Shown: positions 24,839-33,582, numbered from the stretch's first letter. The stretch: 33,640 nt of DNA from Vibrio halioticoli NBRC 102217 (GCF_000496695.1 NZ_BAUJ01000042.1:1-33640), one strand, 5' to 3'. Translations and numbers: made by a program. The notes: generated from the letters alone by a model not told the origin.

Positions 24839-26296
24839 ATGTTGTTTAAGCGAAAAAATATAAACCCAGACTTTGAAAAAAAAGTCAGCTCGTTGTCCTC
24901 AACTGAGAATAACTCTGATGCATCAGCTAAAGAGAACACAGTTAATACTCCCGCTGCACCTGCACCTACTGCCAAGAGAGAGCCCTTACCTAGCGATATT
25001 CCCGCTGAAATGGATAAGCACCTTAAGCAAGAGTTAGATGTAAAACACTACTTTCATAAGAAACTATTAGAAACTCTCGATTTGGGTGTTTTGGCTAATT
25101 TAGAAGAAAACAGAGCGAAAAAAGAGCTACAAGAAGCGATTCATCAATTAATGAATGATGATAAAACGCACCCTGTTAGTTTGGAAGGTAGAAAAAGAGT
25201 GATTAAGCAAATCGAAGACGAAGTCTTCGGTTTAGGGCCGTTAGAACCGTTACTGCATGATAAATCTGTATCGGATATCTTAGTTAATGGGCCTAAAAAT
25301 GTTTATGTTGAGAGATTTGGTCGATTAGAGCGAACGCCACACACTTTTTTAGATGAAAAGCATTTAAGGAATATTATTGACCGTATTGTAAGTCAAGTCG
25401 GTCGTCGTATTGATGAAGCCTCACCTATGGTAGATGCCCGTTTAAAAGATGGCTCGCGTGTGAATGCCATAATACAACCTCTGGCGATTGATGGAGCGTC
25501 GGTTTCCATTCGACGATTTGCCGTTGATCGCTTGAATATGGATAACATGTTGGGCTTTAACTCTCTGTCTCCTGAAATGGCAAAGTTTATTGAAGCTGCT
25601 GTCAAAGGGGAACTCAATATATTGATTTCAGGTGGTACAGGCTCAGGGAAAACCACAACATTAAATATATTTTCATCATTTATCCCCAGCGATAAACGCA
25701 TTGTCACTATAGAAGACTCCGCAGAATTACAATTGCAACAACCGCATATTATTCGTCTTGAAACTCGCCCGGCTAACTTGGAAGGTAAAGGTGAAATAAC
25801 ACAGCGAGATCTCGTTAAAAACTCACTTCGTATGCGTCCAGACCGAATTGTTATAGGTGAGGTGCGTGGTTCTGAAGCCGTAGATATGTTGGCTGCGATG
25901 AATACCGGTCATGATGGTTCATTGGCAACTATTCACGCCAATACCCCAAGAGATGCGTTAAGTCGTGTAGAAAATATGTTTGCGATGGCGGGTTGGAATA
26001 TGTCCGCTAAGAACCTCAGATCGCAAATTGCATCAGCGATTCATATGGTCGTGCAAATGGAGCGTCAAGAAGACGGTAAACGTCGCATGGTGAGTATTTG
26101 TGAAATAAACGGCATGGAAGGTGATGTTATTACCATGTCTGAAATTTTTAAATTTCAGCGTCAAGGTATCGATGAAGAAGGCAATATTCTTGGTGATTAT
26201 ATCGCGACGGGCATTGTGCCGGGATGTCATGATGCACTTGTTAAGCGTGGCTTAGACATACCATTCGAACTTTTTGAAGCTACTGAGCGTGGGTAG
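24839..26296 (+). CDS. tadA: Flp pilus ATPase TadA/CpaF
   Basis: The 485-residue secretion ATPase of the GspE/VirB11 superfamily energises Flp assembly at the inner membrane. After a low-complexity Ala/Pro/Thr N-terminus (about 20-50) comes the CpaF-type domain: FGLGPLEPLLHDKSVSDILVNG, DARLKDGSRVNAI, PLAIDGASVSIRRF, then Walker A SGGTGSGKTT (about 264-273), the Asp box TIEDSAEL, Walker B RIVIGEVRG (about 335-343), and the His box MNTGHDGSLATIHANT. All catalytic elements are intact. It follows tadZ by 16 bp and precedes tadB by 11 bp. Confidence 0.96.
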   Translation: MLFKRKNINPDFEKKVSSLSSTENNSDASAKENTVNTPAAPAPTAKREPLPSDIPAEMDKHLKQELDVKHYFHKKLLETLDLGVLANLEENRAKKELQEAIHQLMNDDKTHPVSLEGRKRVIKQIEDEVFGLGPLEPLLHDKSVSDILVNGPKNVYVERFGRLERTPHTFLDEKHLRNIIDRIVSQVGRRIDEASPMVDARLKDGSRVNAIIQPLAIDGASVSIRRFAVDRLNMDNMLGFNSLSPEMAKFIEAAVKGELNILISGGTGSGKTTTLNIFSSFIPSDKRIVTIEDSAELQLQQPHIIRLETRPANLEGKGEITQRDLVKNSLRMRPDRIVIGEVRGSEAVDMLAAMNTGHDGSLATIHANTPRDALSRVENMFAMAGWNMSAKNLRSQIASAIHMVVQMERQEDGKRRMVSICEINGMEGDVITMSEIFKFQRQGIDEEGNILGDYIATGIVPGCHDALVKRGLDIPFELFEATERG

Positions 26297-26307
26297 GAGG
26301 ATAAGAC

Positions 26308-27273
26308 ATGGGTGATCTCGGCTTATTTCTCATATTACTTTTTTTTGCGGTGTTGTTTATTTCGCAAGCATTGCTTCTTCCTGTTGCAGGGCAAAAGGCA
26401 AGGCATGGTGAATTAACTAAGCGCTTGAAGCATGCGCAAAAGAAACTAGACGAAGAAAGTCTCTCTTTGCTTCATGAGTACTATTTAAAAGAGATGACGC
26501 CATTTGAACGAAAAATGATAAAAATCCCCATCTTCGCTAAATTAAAGAAGATGTTGGAATTATCCGGTACTCATATCACCTTAGGTAAGCTTATCGGATG
26601 GACTGTTTTTGCCAGTTTTGTGGTTGCGGGAATCTCCATTTACCTTGGACAACTGTGGTATATCAGCCTTGCTTTATTTATTGCTGTGTATGTCATTGTG
26701 CACATGGTTATTCAAAAGAAAATCAGTCATCGCTTACAAAAATTTGAAGAGCAGTTACCGGAAGGTCTAGATATGATTAAGCGTGTCTTGCAGGCAGGGC
26801 AACCGATTAATCAAGCCTTCAAAGAAGTAGGTGAAGAGATGCCTGAACCTATAGGCACAGAATTTAAGAAAACCTTTAATCTGCTTAATTTTGGCTATGA
26901 CATGCGATTAGCCATACTGCAAATGGTCGATAGGACACCTACTATATCGATGTTGGCATTTTCCAGTGCGGTTATTTTACAGGCAGAAACCGGTGGTAAT
27001 TTGACAGAAAACTTGGATAAAGTCTCTAAAGTACTGCGAGCACGTTTTAAGTTATCAAGAAAAATCAGAACCTTGTCAGCAGAAGCACGGCTTTCTTCTT
27101 GGATTTTAGTTTTATCTCCATTTGCTTTGTATGTCGTGACCATGTTCATTAACCCAGAACACGCAGATTTGTTGATATCAGATCCCAGGGGAATAACGGC
27201 CGTCAGTTTCGGTATCGTTAGCTTGGCGATAGGGTCGTTATGGATTAGACGAATAATCAATATCAAGGTGTGA
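26308..27273 (+). CDS. tadB: Flp pilus inner-membrane platform protein TadB
   Basis: The 321-residue protein of the T2SSF (GspF-like) fold has an N-terminal membrane helix, a pair of hydrophobic segments (about 90-135), the cytoplasmic platform domain with FEEQLPEGLDMIKRVLQAGQPINQAF, FGYDMRLAI and ILQAETGGNLTENLD, and C-terminal membrane helices. TadB and TadC together form the platform that couples TadA to the pilus. GGAGGA lies about 8 nt before the ATG. Its stop overlaps the spacer to tadC, with 2 bp between the genes. Confidence 0.94.
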   Translation: MGDLGLFLILLFFAVLFISQALLLPVAGQKARHGELTKRLKHAQKKLDEESLSLLHEYYLKEMTPFERKMIKIPIFAKLKKMLELSGTHITLGKLIGWTVFASFVVAGISIYLGQLWYISLALFIAVYVIVHMVIQKKISHRLQKFEEQLPEGLDMIKRVLQAGQPINQAFKEVGEEMPEPIGTEFKKTFNLLNFGYDMRLAILQMVDRTPTISMLAFSSAVILQAETGGNLTENLDKVSKVLRARFKLSRKIRTLSAEARLSSWILVLSPFALYVVTMFINPEHADLLISDPRGITAVSFGIVSLAIGSLWIRRIINIKV

Positions 27274-27275
27274 TC

Positions 27276-28220
27276 ATGAACTTTAATGAGTTAGCGTCAC
27301 AGATGGGAATCTCAGGGCTTTTGACCCGAGATAATTTATTTTTGTTGATGGTGTTAATCGGCACTATTTTGGCCGTATTAGCGGTAGGCATGTTGATTCT
27401 AGGTATCAACTCACCTATTCGACGTAAATTGAAAGCGATGGGAGGTGATACAGCGTCTACTCATAAACCTGATAAGTTAGGTGCGGCTTTAGGTAACATG
27501 GCTCCGATGATGGTGCCAAATAGTAAAAAAGAACGCGAGAGTATTCAGTTACAACTTATCCAAGCGGGTTATCATGATACCAATGCTCTGTCGTTATTCT
27601 ATGCGATTAAATTAGTCACAGTATTAGTGGGGTTATTCCTCGCCGCTGCAACTTACCTTTTAATGCATGAATCTAGTTATATGCCGTTAGTGATTATTGT
27701 CGCTCTTTGGTGTGGGTTGTTTGGTCCAAACATGTTCTTAGCTAAATTAGTCTCCGAACGAAAAGATAAAGTCAAAGCCGCAGTACCTGATGCTCTAGAT
27801 CTTTTAGTGGTATGTACTGAATCTGGATTAGGTTTTAATGCTGCGCTTAAGCGTATCAGTACCGAGCTTATGATTAGTCACCCTGAACTCGCAGAGGAGT
27901 TAGATACTGTATGTGCCAAAATCCAAGCGGGCGTAGAAATGCCAACCGCTTTTAAAGAGTTGGTAGATAGAACGGGTGTAGAAGAACTTACCGGTTTAGT
28001 CAGCATGTTATCCCATGCTGCTAAGGTCGGTGGCAGTATCGCTCAGACATTACGCGATTATACGGAAGATTATCGTGATAAAAGAAAGCAAGCCGCAGAA
28101 GAGGTGGCTGCAAAAATCCCCACTAAAATGCTTTTCCCTATGGTGTTATTCATTTGGCCGTGTTTTTTCATTGTTGCGTTAGGGCCGGGTTTGATGACGC
28201 TATTTGATGCGCTTAAATAA
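27276..28220 (+). CDS. tadC: Flp pilus inner-membrane platform protein TadC
   Basis: The 314-residue protein starts at ATG 27276 (AAGG seven nt upstream); a GTG at 27270 would add two residues. It has the second T2SSF platform domain with DALDLLVVCTESGLGFNAAL, KIQAGVEMPTAFKEL and LSHAAKVGGSIAQTLRDY, preceded by membrane helices (about 20-40 and 105-150) and ending in a C-terminal helix. The partner of TadB, it keeps the tadA-tadB-tadC order typical of all Tad systems. Confidence 0.94.
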   Translation: MNFNELASQMGISGLLTRDNLFLLMVLIGTILAVLAVGMLILGINSPIRRKLKAMGGDTASTHKPDKLGAALGNMAPMMVPNSKKERESIQLQLIQAGYHDTNALSLFYAIKLVTVLVGLFLAAATYLLMHESSYMPLVIIVALWCGLFGPNMFLAKLVSERKDKVKAAVPDALDLLVVCTESGLGFNAALKRISTELMISHPELAEELDTVCAKIQAGVEMPTAFKELVDRTGVEELTGLVSMLSHAAKVGGSIAQTLRDYTEDYRDKRKQAAEEVAAKIPTKMLFPMVLFIWPCFFIVALGPGLMTLFDALK

Positions 28221-28235
28221 TTAAGGAAGATTCTA

Positions 28236-29276
28236 ATGAAGAAAAATATTAAGGAAAAAGCGCTAGCCACATTGGTTTGTATTGCGTTAGTTGGATGTGC
28301 ATCATCAGAGAATGAACCAAAGGAATTTGACGGTTCTTTATATGCGGGTAAACCTGTTGAATCGCTGACCAACGAAGCACCACCCAAAACAGAGATTGAA
28401 GCTATTACTCGAGGTGACGCTGCATTAAGTACCAAGAATTATGACTTGGCCTTATATGAATATCTACGTTCATTGTCATTTACAGACGCAACCCACCAGA
28501 ATAAAACCTTATATACCGTAGGCCGAATTCATTCGGCAAAAGGCAACTATCTGTTAGCTGAAAAAGCTTATATACAGGCTCTTGATTACGATGAGTTCGA
28601 CGTTCAATCACTAGAAGAGTTAGGTTTGCTTTATACAAAGCAAGGTTTAACCGAAGAAGGACGCTCTTACTTTTTTAGGGCGGTCAATGCCGACCAAGTG
28701 AGATTGAATAACCCTGATGTACTGACCAGTTATTCAGAAGTAACGGATGAAATCTTACAAAGTTTGCCTTACGATTCAAAAAGCCCATTTAGAAGCTATA
28801 TGGGATTAGGAATTCTTGCTGATGTAGACAGTAAGCATGATATCGCCAAAAGGTACTACGAACGTGCTTTAGAGGTAAACCCAAGGTCGACTCAAGCTAT
28901 GATTAACCTAGGTTATTCTCATTATATGAGTGGCAGCTATTATTTGGCCCAGAGGATCACTAATAGGGCATTGAAAACGGATCCTGATAATGAGAAAGCA
29001 TTGAATAATCTGGCTTTAATCTACATTTCTTTAGGGGACAATCGACAAGCGTTAAATATCTTCAAACGTCATATGAGCACGCCAGAGGCTTTAAACAATG
29101 TCGGGTACTTTTTAATGCTGAAAGGGAAACCAGACGAGGCAATTCCTTACTTGCAGCAAGCGATAGATAAAAACCCGTCTTACTACAAGATTGCTAATGA
29201 GAACTTAGAAAGAGCACTATCTGAAGTAAGGCTTAATGAGGTTGAAGAGGTCGATAAAGAACAGACAGGTGCGTAA
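28236..29276 (+). CDS. tadD: TPR lipoprotein TadD
   Basis: The 346-residue protein has a lipoprotein signal ending in the lipobox LVGC, followed by a stretch of TPR repeats from about residue 55 to 330 (for example NYLLAEKAYIQALDYDEFD, AKRYYERALEVNPRSTQA, YLAQRITNRALKTDPDNEKAL, EAIPYLQQAIDKNPSYYK). TadD is the TPR protein of Tad loci, thought to help assemble or stabilise the secretin. AAGGAAG at 28223 precedes it. It is the last gene of the Tad run, and no canonical terminator with a T-run follows. Confidence 0.9.
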   Translation: MKKNIKEKALATLVCIALVGCASSENEPKEFDGSLYAGKPVESLTNEAPPKTEIEAITRGDAALSTKNYDLALYEYLRSLSFTDATHQNKTLYTVGRIHSAKGNYLLAEKAYIQALDYDEFDVQSLEELGLLYTKQGLTEEGRSYFFRAVNADQVRLNNPDVLTSYSEVTDEILQSLPYDSKSPFRSYMGLGILADVDSKHDIAKRYYERALEVNPRSTQAMINLGYSHYMSGSYYLAQRITNRALKTDPDNEKALNNLALIYISLGDNRQALNIFKRHMSTPEALNNVGYFLMLKGKPDEAIPYLQQAIDKNPSYYKIANENLERALSEVRLNEVEEVDKEQTGA

Positions 29277-29396
29277 TCCTACTAGGCAGAAGAGCTCTTC
29301 TTCTGCCAAAAACTATCTCTTACGTAGTTGAGTTTATATACAGGCTCTTGTTAGCTTATCTTGAATTTTTATCTCATTTGCTTGCTTAATAATCAA

Positions 29397-29440
29397 TGTG
29401 ATCTAAGTCACAATTTACTGTGAGCTTTTTCCTATATGAT
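29397..29440 (+). promoter_or_regulatory. CRP site with class II promoter geometry
   Basis: TGTGATCTAAGTCACA (29397-29412) has both perfect CRP half-sites (TGTGA-N6-TCACA). TATGAT at 29435-29440 would give a start near 29447, so the CRP centre lies near -42.5, the class II position. No gene starts within 700 bp downstream. Confidence 0.6.
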
Positions 29441-30076
29441 AAATGCCACTAAAGGCGCTATAAGTGTGATTGTTGTTGCCTATTTGAGATGAATTTTTGC
29501 AATCTAATTACTGTAGATCTTATATGAACTCTATTTATACGGAAGTTAACTACAGTTCAAAGTCTATCCATCACTCACTATCCTAGATAGAAGCAAAAGA
29601 GGCATGTTTTGTCATCGCTCACTTTGTCTCTATCAAAGATCAACTCAAGTTAACGTACTTCACTATTACTATTAAGGTATATACAGCGTTATACAGCCTA
29701 CCGTCAGAGTTCATAATAGAGGCTTATAAAGGTTAGATATTAAGATTTTTTAGTGAGGAATTTGACACACTAGAATGATCAATTAATGACTCAATCGTTA
29801 GACTTGGCGCTTAAAAAACAAACGTGTTTGTGTGACGCATTACTTGTGACTATCATCTATTCTATCTAATACCATTAACAATCTAGAACTTAGTCACTAA
29901 TGTTGGATTATTATTCAAAGATAAACAAGGTTTAATATTGTTATCTGTTTAATAGTGATAAGAAACTCATTGTGTAACTTAGACTTAGAGAAAGTATCAG
30001 ATGATATTTCTCTTATCTGATGTGTGTCTATTTTGTAAAAATTAAGTGTGTTAATTTAGAAAACAGGAGTCAAAAT

Positions 30077-30121
30077 CGTGATCTTTATCACGTTTTGGCT
30101 GTTTTAAATACAGATGATAAT
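30077..30121 (+). promoter_or_regulatory. CRP-like site and promoter of the symporter gene
   Basis: CGTGA-N6-TCACG (30077-30092) keeps the GTGA/TCAC core within a longer near-palindrome (CAAAA...TTTTG). GATAAT at 30116-30121 as -10 places the start near 30128 and the site near -43. This suits glucose-controlled uptake of an organic or amino acid, as known for E. coli dctA. Confidence 0.5.
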
Positions 30122-30206
30122 AACTATCACCTATTCGCCTGCTAACCTGCTTCGCGACTTTGAGCCGTTCAAAGCGAAATTATAAGATTAATAGGAGTGT
30201 TCAAAG

Positions 30207-31505
30207 ATGAATACTGATAAAAAGAAGAAGTCACTGACCACCCGAGTCTTGCTCGGTATGGGATTAGGTGTATTGACAGGCTTTATCATTCGATTAGCGT
30301 TTAGCGATAACCAATTTATTAACGAATACCTCGTCAATGGTTTTTTTGATGTTGGTGGTTCCATTTTCATCGCTAGTTTAAAAATGTTAGTTGTTCCTTT
30401 GGTATTTGTGTCACTGGTATGTGGTACAAGTTCTTTAAAGGATATAGCAACTTTAGGTCGTTTAGGTGGCAAAACTATTGGTTTTTATCTGGTAACGACC
30501 ATGATTGCCATCTCTATGGCGATCTTTATGGGTACGGTATTTCAACCTGGAGCAGGGGCCGATTTAGCAGCCGCTACGACCTTCTCTACTAGTGAAGCAC
30601 CATCACTCGGACAAGTTATTGTAGGCATGTTTCCTACTAACCCAATTAACTCTATGGCACAGGGTAATACCCTGCAAATCATTGTCTTTGCTGTATTATT
30701 TGGGATAGCAATCAGTGCGTGTGGCGAAACAGGCGAGCGTGTTGCTGCTGCTTTCCAAGATTTAAACGAAGTGATCATGAAGCTGGTGGCTTTATTAATG
30801 AATGTTGCGCCTTATGGTGTCTTCTTCTTAATGGCGAAGTTATTTAGCACCATTGGTCTAAGTGCGATCATGAATTTAGGCGAGTACTTCTTGGTACTCT
30901 CTGCCGCATTGTTGATTCAAGGCCTCATTGTTTATCCATTGATTTTGAAAGCCACTACAGGTCTAAATCCAATTCATTTCTTGAAGAAGATGGAAGATGC
31001 TGTGATGTTTGCTTTTTCTACGGCGTCTTCAAATGCCACTATTCCTGTAACAATGGAAACTGCTACGCATCGTTTAGGTGTTAAAAACCGTGTTGCATCT
31101 TTCACTATTCCACTGGGTGCAACCATCAACATGGATGGTACTGCCATCATGCAGGGTGTCGCGACAGCGTTTATTGCGCAGGCGTTTAATGTCCATCTAG
31201 GCATGGGTGATTACCTAACGGTTATCCTAACCGCAACACTCGCATCTATCGGTACAGCAGGTGTTCCAGGTGTTGGTCTTATCATGCTAGCAATGGTATT
31301 GAACCAAGTAGGCCTACCTTTAGAAGGTATTGCGCTTATCATGGGTGTGGATCGTCTATTAGATATGATTCGTACTGCGGTTAACATTACTGGTGATAGT
31401 GCGGTAACTGTGATTGTAGGTAAATCAGAAGGTGCTTTGGATATTGATACTTTCAATGATCCGGACGCAGGAAAGAAGGTCGAAGAGGTCAAACTGGCTA
31501 AATAA
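30207..31505 (+). CDS. Dicarboxylate/amino acid:cation symporter (DAACS family)
   Basis: The 432-residue inner-membrane transporter of the DctA/GltP/EAAT family takes up acidic amino acids or C4-dicarboxylates with sodium or protons. Visible motifs: LKMLVVPLVFVSLVCG in the third helix, FPTNPINSMAQGNTLQI, the serine-rich hairpin FSTASSNATIPVT (HP1), NMDGTA in helix 7, GTAGVPGVGLIML (HP2), and DRLLDMIRTAVNITGD in helix 8. The Arg in DMIRTAVN is compatible with acidic amino acids, but the substrate cannot be fixed from sequence. AGGAG at 30192-30196 precedes the ATG. A CRP-like promoter lies upstream and a terminator follows. Confidence 0.92.
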   Translation: MNTDKKKKSLTTRVLLGMGLGVLTGFIIRLAFSDNQFINEYLVNGFFDVGGSIFIASLKMLVVPLVFVSLVCGTSSLKDIATLGRLGGKTIGFYLVTTMIAISMAIFMGTVFQPGAGADLAAATTFSTSEAPSLGQVIVGMFPTNPINSMAQGNTLQIIVFAVLFGIAISACGETGERVAAAFQDLNEVIMKLVALLMNVAPYGVFFLMAKLFSTIGLSAIMNLGEYFLVLSAALLIQGLIVYPLILKATTGLNPIHFLKKMEDAVMFAFSTASSNATIPVTMETATHRLGVKNRVASFTIPLGATINMDGTAIMQGVATAFIAQAFNVHLGMGDYLTVILTATLASIGTAGVPGVGLIMLAMVLNQVGLPLEGIALIMGVDRLLDMIRTAVNITGDSAVTVIVGKSEGALDIDTFNDPDAGKKVEEVKLAK

Positions 31506-31580
31506 TTGCTGACCTAACAGATTGTTATCCCCTAGCTAGCCCTGATTCAGTTTGGTTAGGGGAGATTAAACTTCGGTATT

Positions 31581-31614
31581 AATGCCGCTCATCTTAGGTG
31601 AGCGGCATTTTTTT
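31581..31614 (+). terminator. Intrinsic terminator of the symporter gene
   Basis: A perfect 11-bp stem AATGCCGCTCA (31581-31591) with TGAGCGGCATT (31599-31609), 7-nt loop, followed by a T-run to 31614. A second hairpin, TCCCCTA (31528-31534) with TAGGGGA (31557-31563), precedes it. Confidence 0.9.
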
Positions 31615-31637
31615 GAGAAGACTAATTATCTAAATGT

Positions 31638-32213
31638 CTAATTATCTAAATGGATATGAGTCTGTTGTTTGTTTAGCTCGGTTGCGTTTTGAGTTTTATC
31701 CGTAAAGTAGTTCACTGCTATGGTGTTAGTGGCAGGGAAGTGCTTAAACCAAGAGGTGTTGATGTCATTTAGCTGCTGCGGATTTTGGCAGTTAAATTGG
31801 TATTTGATATCAAAGCTAGCATGTGCGCTATGTTCAACAAAAGGATTATGTATATCTTGCGCTGCGGGCTGTTCAAATGATGATTTAACTAGGCTTACTG
31901 CACTATCTGTTATTGAGCACTGGGCTTCTGCATTTATGTTTATTATCGAGATAGAATCATTTAATAGTTGATTCGCTCTGCTCATTGCCGTCTTTTCTTG
32001 CTCTGTATTGGCAGTATGTTCAAAACCCACCACATCCATTCCAGGCGCATAGATTTCAATTAATAGCCCGGTACCATCTTGAGCAATATCATAGGTGACA
32101 AAGCCATGTACATGAGCTCCATGCTGCCTAAAGGTAGAGGCAAGGCTTGGTACTGCGATAAAAGTACAAAGGAGTGCAGGGAGAATACGCATAGTATGAG
32201 GTTTTGTGTTCAT
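31638..32213 (-). CDS. DUF2796 (ZrgA-like) periplasmic protein
   Basis: About 191 residues from ATG 32213, with a signal peptide ending near PSLAS. The mature part begins RQHGAHVHG, continues with QDGTGLLIEIYAPGMDVVGFEHTANTEQEKTA, and ends THIHLDN. This is the DUF2796 pattern; the family includes the zinc-uptake protein ZrgA of V. cholerae. The long His/Asp-rich loop of ZrgA is missing; only scattered histidines occur (HGAHVHG, HSAHAS, THIH). Alternative starts are ATG 32192 and GTG 32261, and none has a clear ribosome binding site. I see no Zur-type palindrome upstream. Metal handling is plausible but not shown by the sequence. Confidence 0.75.
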   Translation of the reverse strand: MNTKPHTMRILPALLCTFIAVPSLASTFRQHGAHVHGFVTYDIAQDGTGLLIEIYAPGMDVVGFEHTANTEQEKTAMSRANQLLNDSISIININAEAQCSITDSAVSLVKSSFEQPAAQDIHNPFVEHSAHASFDIKYQFNCQNPQQLNDINTSWFKHFPATNTIAVNYFTDKTQNATELNKQQTHIHLDN

Positions 32214-32353
32214 GATAAGGGTAACAAATAATAAAGAGCCTAAAGCATACTCGCTAAGCACAAGATAGTGACCTTGACAAAGTTATATTGAATGAATAGT
32301 TATTGCCCAGTTTAGCCTTTGAAATATACAGGCTCTTTTCTTTCAAATAGATA

Positions 32354-32384
32354 TAAAAAGACCCGCACATTTAGGTGCAGGTCT
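32354..32384 (-). terminator. Intrinsic terminator of dapD
   Basis: On the minus strand AGACCTGCAC (32384-32375) pairs with GTGCGGGTCT (32368-32359), with one G-U pair, loop CTAAAT, followed by TTTTTAT. Confidence 0.85.
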
Positions 32385-32414
32385 ATGCTGTCAGTTTTGT
32401 TCTAATCGCAGTGA

Positions 32415-33446
32415 TTAGTTATTGCTGTGTAATTCGCTGTTTAGCTCAACTGCAGATTTATTGGTCAGACACTCAATAATACCGGTTTGAGAATTACGGC
32501 GGAATAGTAGGTCAGATTTGCCTGCAAGATCACGCGCTTTAACAACTTCAACTTCTTTGCCGCTGTTGTCTAGCATGCGTACTTTAGTGCCTGCTGTTAC
32601 GTACAAACCAGACTCAATCGTACAACGATCACCTAGTGGGAAGCCAAGACCGGCATTAGCACCGAGTAGGCTATTTTCACCGATAGAGATAACAACTTTA
32701 CCGCCACCAGATAATGTACCCATGATAGAAGCGCCACCGCCGATATCAGAACCGTTGCCAACCATAACACCAGCAGAGATACGGCCTTCAACCATGCTAA
32801 CGCCTGTAGTACCAGCGTTGAAGTTAATGAAGCCTTCATGCATAACTGTTGTGCCGTTACCCACATGTGCGCCAAGGCGAACACGAGAAGTATCTGCAAT
32901 GCGAACACCTGTTGGAACAATGTAGTCGACCATTTTAGGGAACTTATCCACGCAATCTACGCTCAGTGCGCGACCAGCAAGACGAGCTTCGATTTGGCGA
33001 TCGGCAAGTTCAGGAAGATCGATCGGGCCTTCGTTTGTCCATGCAATGTTGTGTAGCAGACCAAAAATACCATCAAGTACAATACCGTGAGGCTGAGCCA
33101 GACGGTGAGAGATCAGTTGCAGCTTCAAGAAACCTTCAGCAACAGTTTGAGGTTTTTCATCACTGGCTAAGATAACAACAACAAGAGGTTGGCTAGATTG
33201 CGCCGCTTTTGCTGCAAAGTCAGCACTTGCTGCTTGGCCATTGCTTTCAAATACGCCAGCAAGCTCAGAGCATTGCTCTGGAGTAATCTCGATGCTTTGA
33301 TTACCTTCGGTGTAACCCACCACTTGTTTAACTGCAGCAACCAGCTCAGTTGCTGGTGACAGTAGTGGGGTTGGGAAGAAAGCTTCAATAATTTTGTTAT
33401 CTCGGTTTTTAGTTGCGCTACCGAGTGCCAGTGCGAAGAAAGACAT
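32415..33446 (-). CDS. dapD: 2,3,4,5-tetrahydropyridine-2,6-dicarboxylate N-succinyltransferase
   Basis: The 343-residue protein succinylates tetrahydrodipicolinate with succinyl-CoA in the lysine/diaminopimelate pathway. It is the long DapD type (about 340 residues), not the 274-residue E. coli type. A helical N-terminal domain (SFFALALGSATKNRDNKIIEAFFPTP) is followed by a left-handed parallel beta-helix with hexapeptide repeats (about 175-290: RVRLGAHVGNGTTVMHEGFINFNAGT, MVEGRISAGVMVGNGSDIGGGASIMGTLSGGG). ATG 33446 with GGAG eight nt upstream is the start; a TTG one codon earlier (33449) is unlikely. Confidence 0.95.
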   Translation of the reverse strand: MSFFALALGSATKNRDNKIIEAFFPTPLLSPATELVAAVKQVVGYTEGNQSIEITPEQCSELAGVFESNGQAASADFAAKAAQSSQPLVVVILASDEKPQTVAEGFLKLQLISHRLAQPHGIVLDGIFGLLHNIAWTNEGPIDLPELADRQIEARLAGRALSVDCVDKFPKMVDYIVPTGVRIADTSRVRLGAHVGNGTTVMHEGFINFNAGTTGVSMVEGRISAGVMVGNGSDIGGGASIMGTLSGGGKVVISIGENSLLGANAGLGFPLGDRCTIESGLYVTAGTKVRMLDNSGKEVEVVKARDLAGKSDLLFRRNSQTGIIECLTNKSAVELNSELHSNN

Positions 33447-33548
33447 CAATTAATCTCCATATATTGTGTTTTTAGCACGAACTACCACCTATCTTTATGC
33501 ATTAAGGTGAGTAGACGTACCTCTCAAGTTTTGTTGATAGCCTTACAC

Positions 33549-33554
33549 TATAAT
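33549..33554 (+). promoter_or_regulatory. Consensus -10 (TATAAT) ahead of the right-edge gene
   Basis: A perfect TATAAT lies 29 bp before the ATG at 33583. No matching -35 at 16-18 bp is obvious (a TTGATA is only 9 bp upstream), so this is tentative. Confidence 0.3.
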
Positions 33555-33582
33555 AAGCACAAGCAGGCGTGAAAAGAGCTAA

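Larger units (their letters stand above)
29277..30206. other. 930-bp region without a convincing gene
   Basis: AT-rich sequence with no ORF that has both a ribosome binding site and recognisable protein character. It contains a perfect 9-bp hairpin without a T-run just after tadD (29285-29307), a perfect-core CRP site (29397-29412) over a -10-like TATGAT (29435-29440), a TTGACA (29762-29767) without a good -10, two mutually exclusive hairpins (29988-30012 and 29996-30021), and a second CRP-like site (30077-30092) near the symporter. A small RNA or long leader is possible. Confidence 0.6.

Noticed and set aside
29285..29307. Intrinsic terminator after tadD
   Set aside because: The 9-bp stem is perfect, but it is followed by an A-run rather than T on the plus strand, and the minus strand also lacks a suitable T-run. 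I report it only as a hairpin.
29524..29586. 20-codon ORF (MNSIYTEVNY...) in the gene-free region
   Set aside because: No ribosome binding site and no protein-like character; such frames are expected by chance.
29337..32339. 14-bp repeat ATATACAGGCTCTT near 29337 and again near 32325
   Set aside because: Two short copies in AT-rich spacers about 3 kb apart, without target duplications or extension; not enough for an att site or mobile element.
32214..32358. Zur box upstream of the DUF2796 gene
   Set aside because: I looked for a GTTATA/TATAAC-type palindrome and found only GTTATA-like halves without symmetry.
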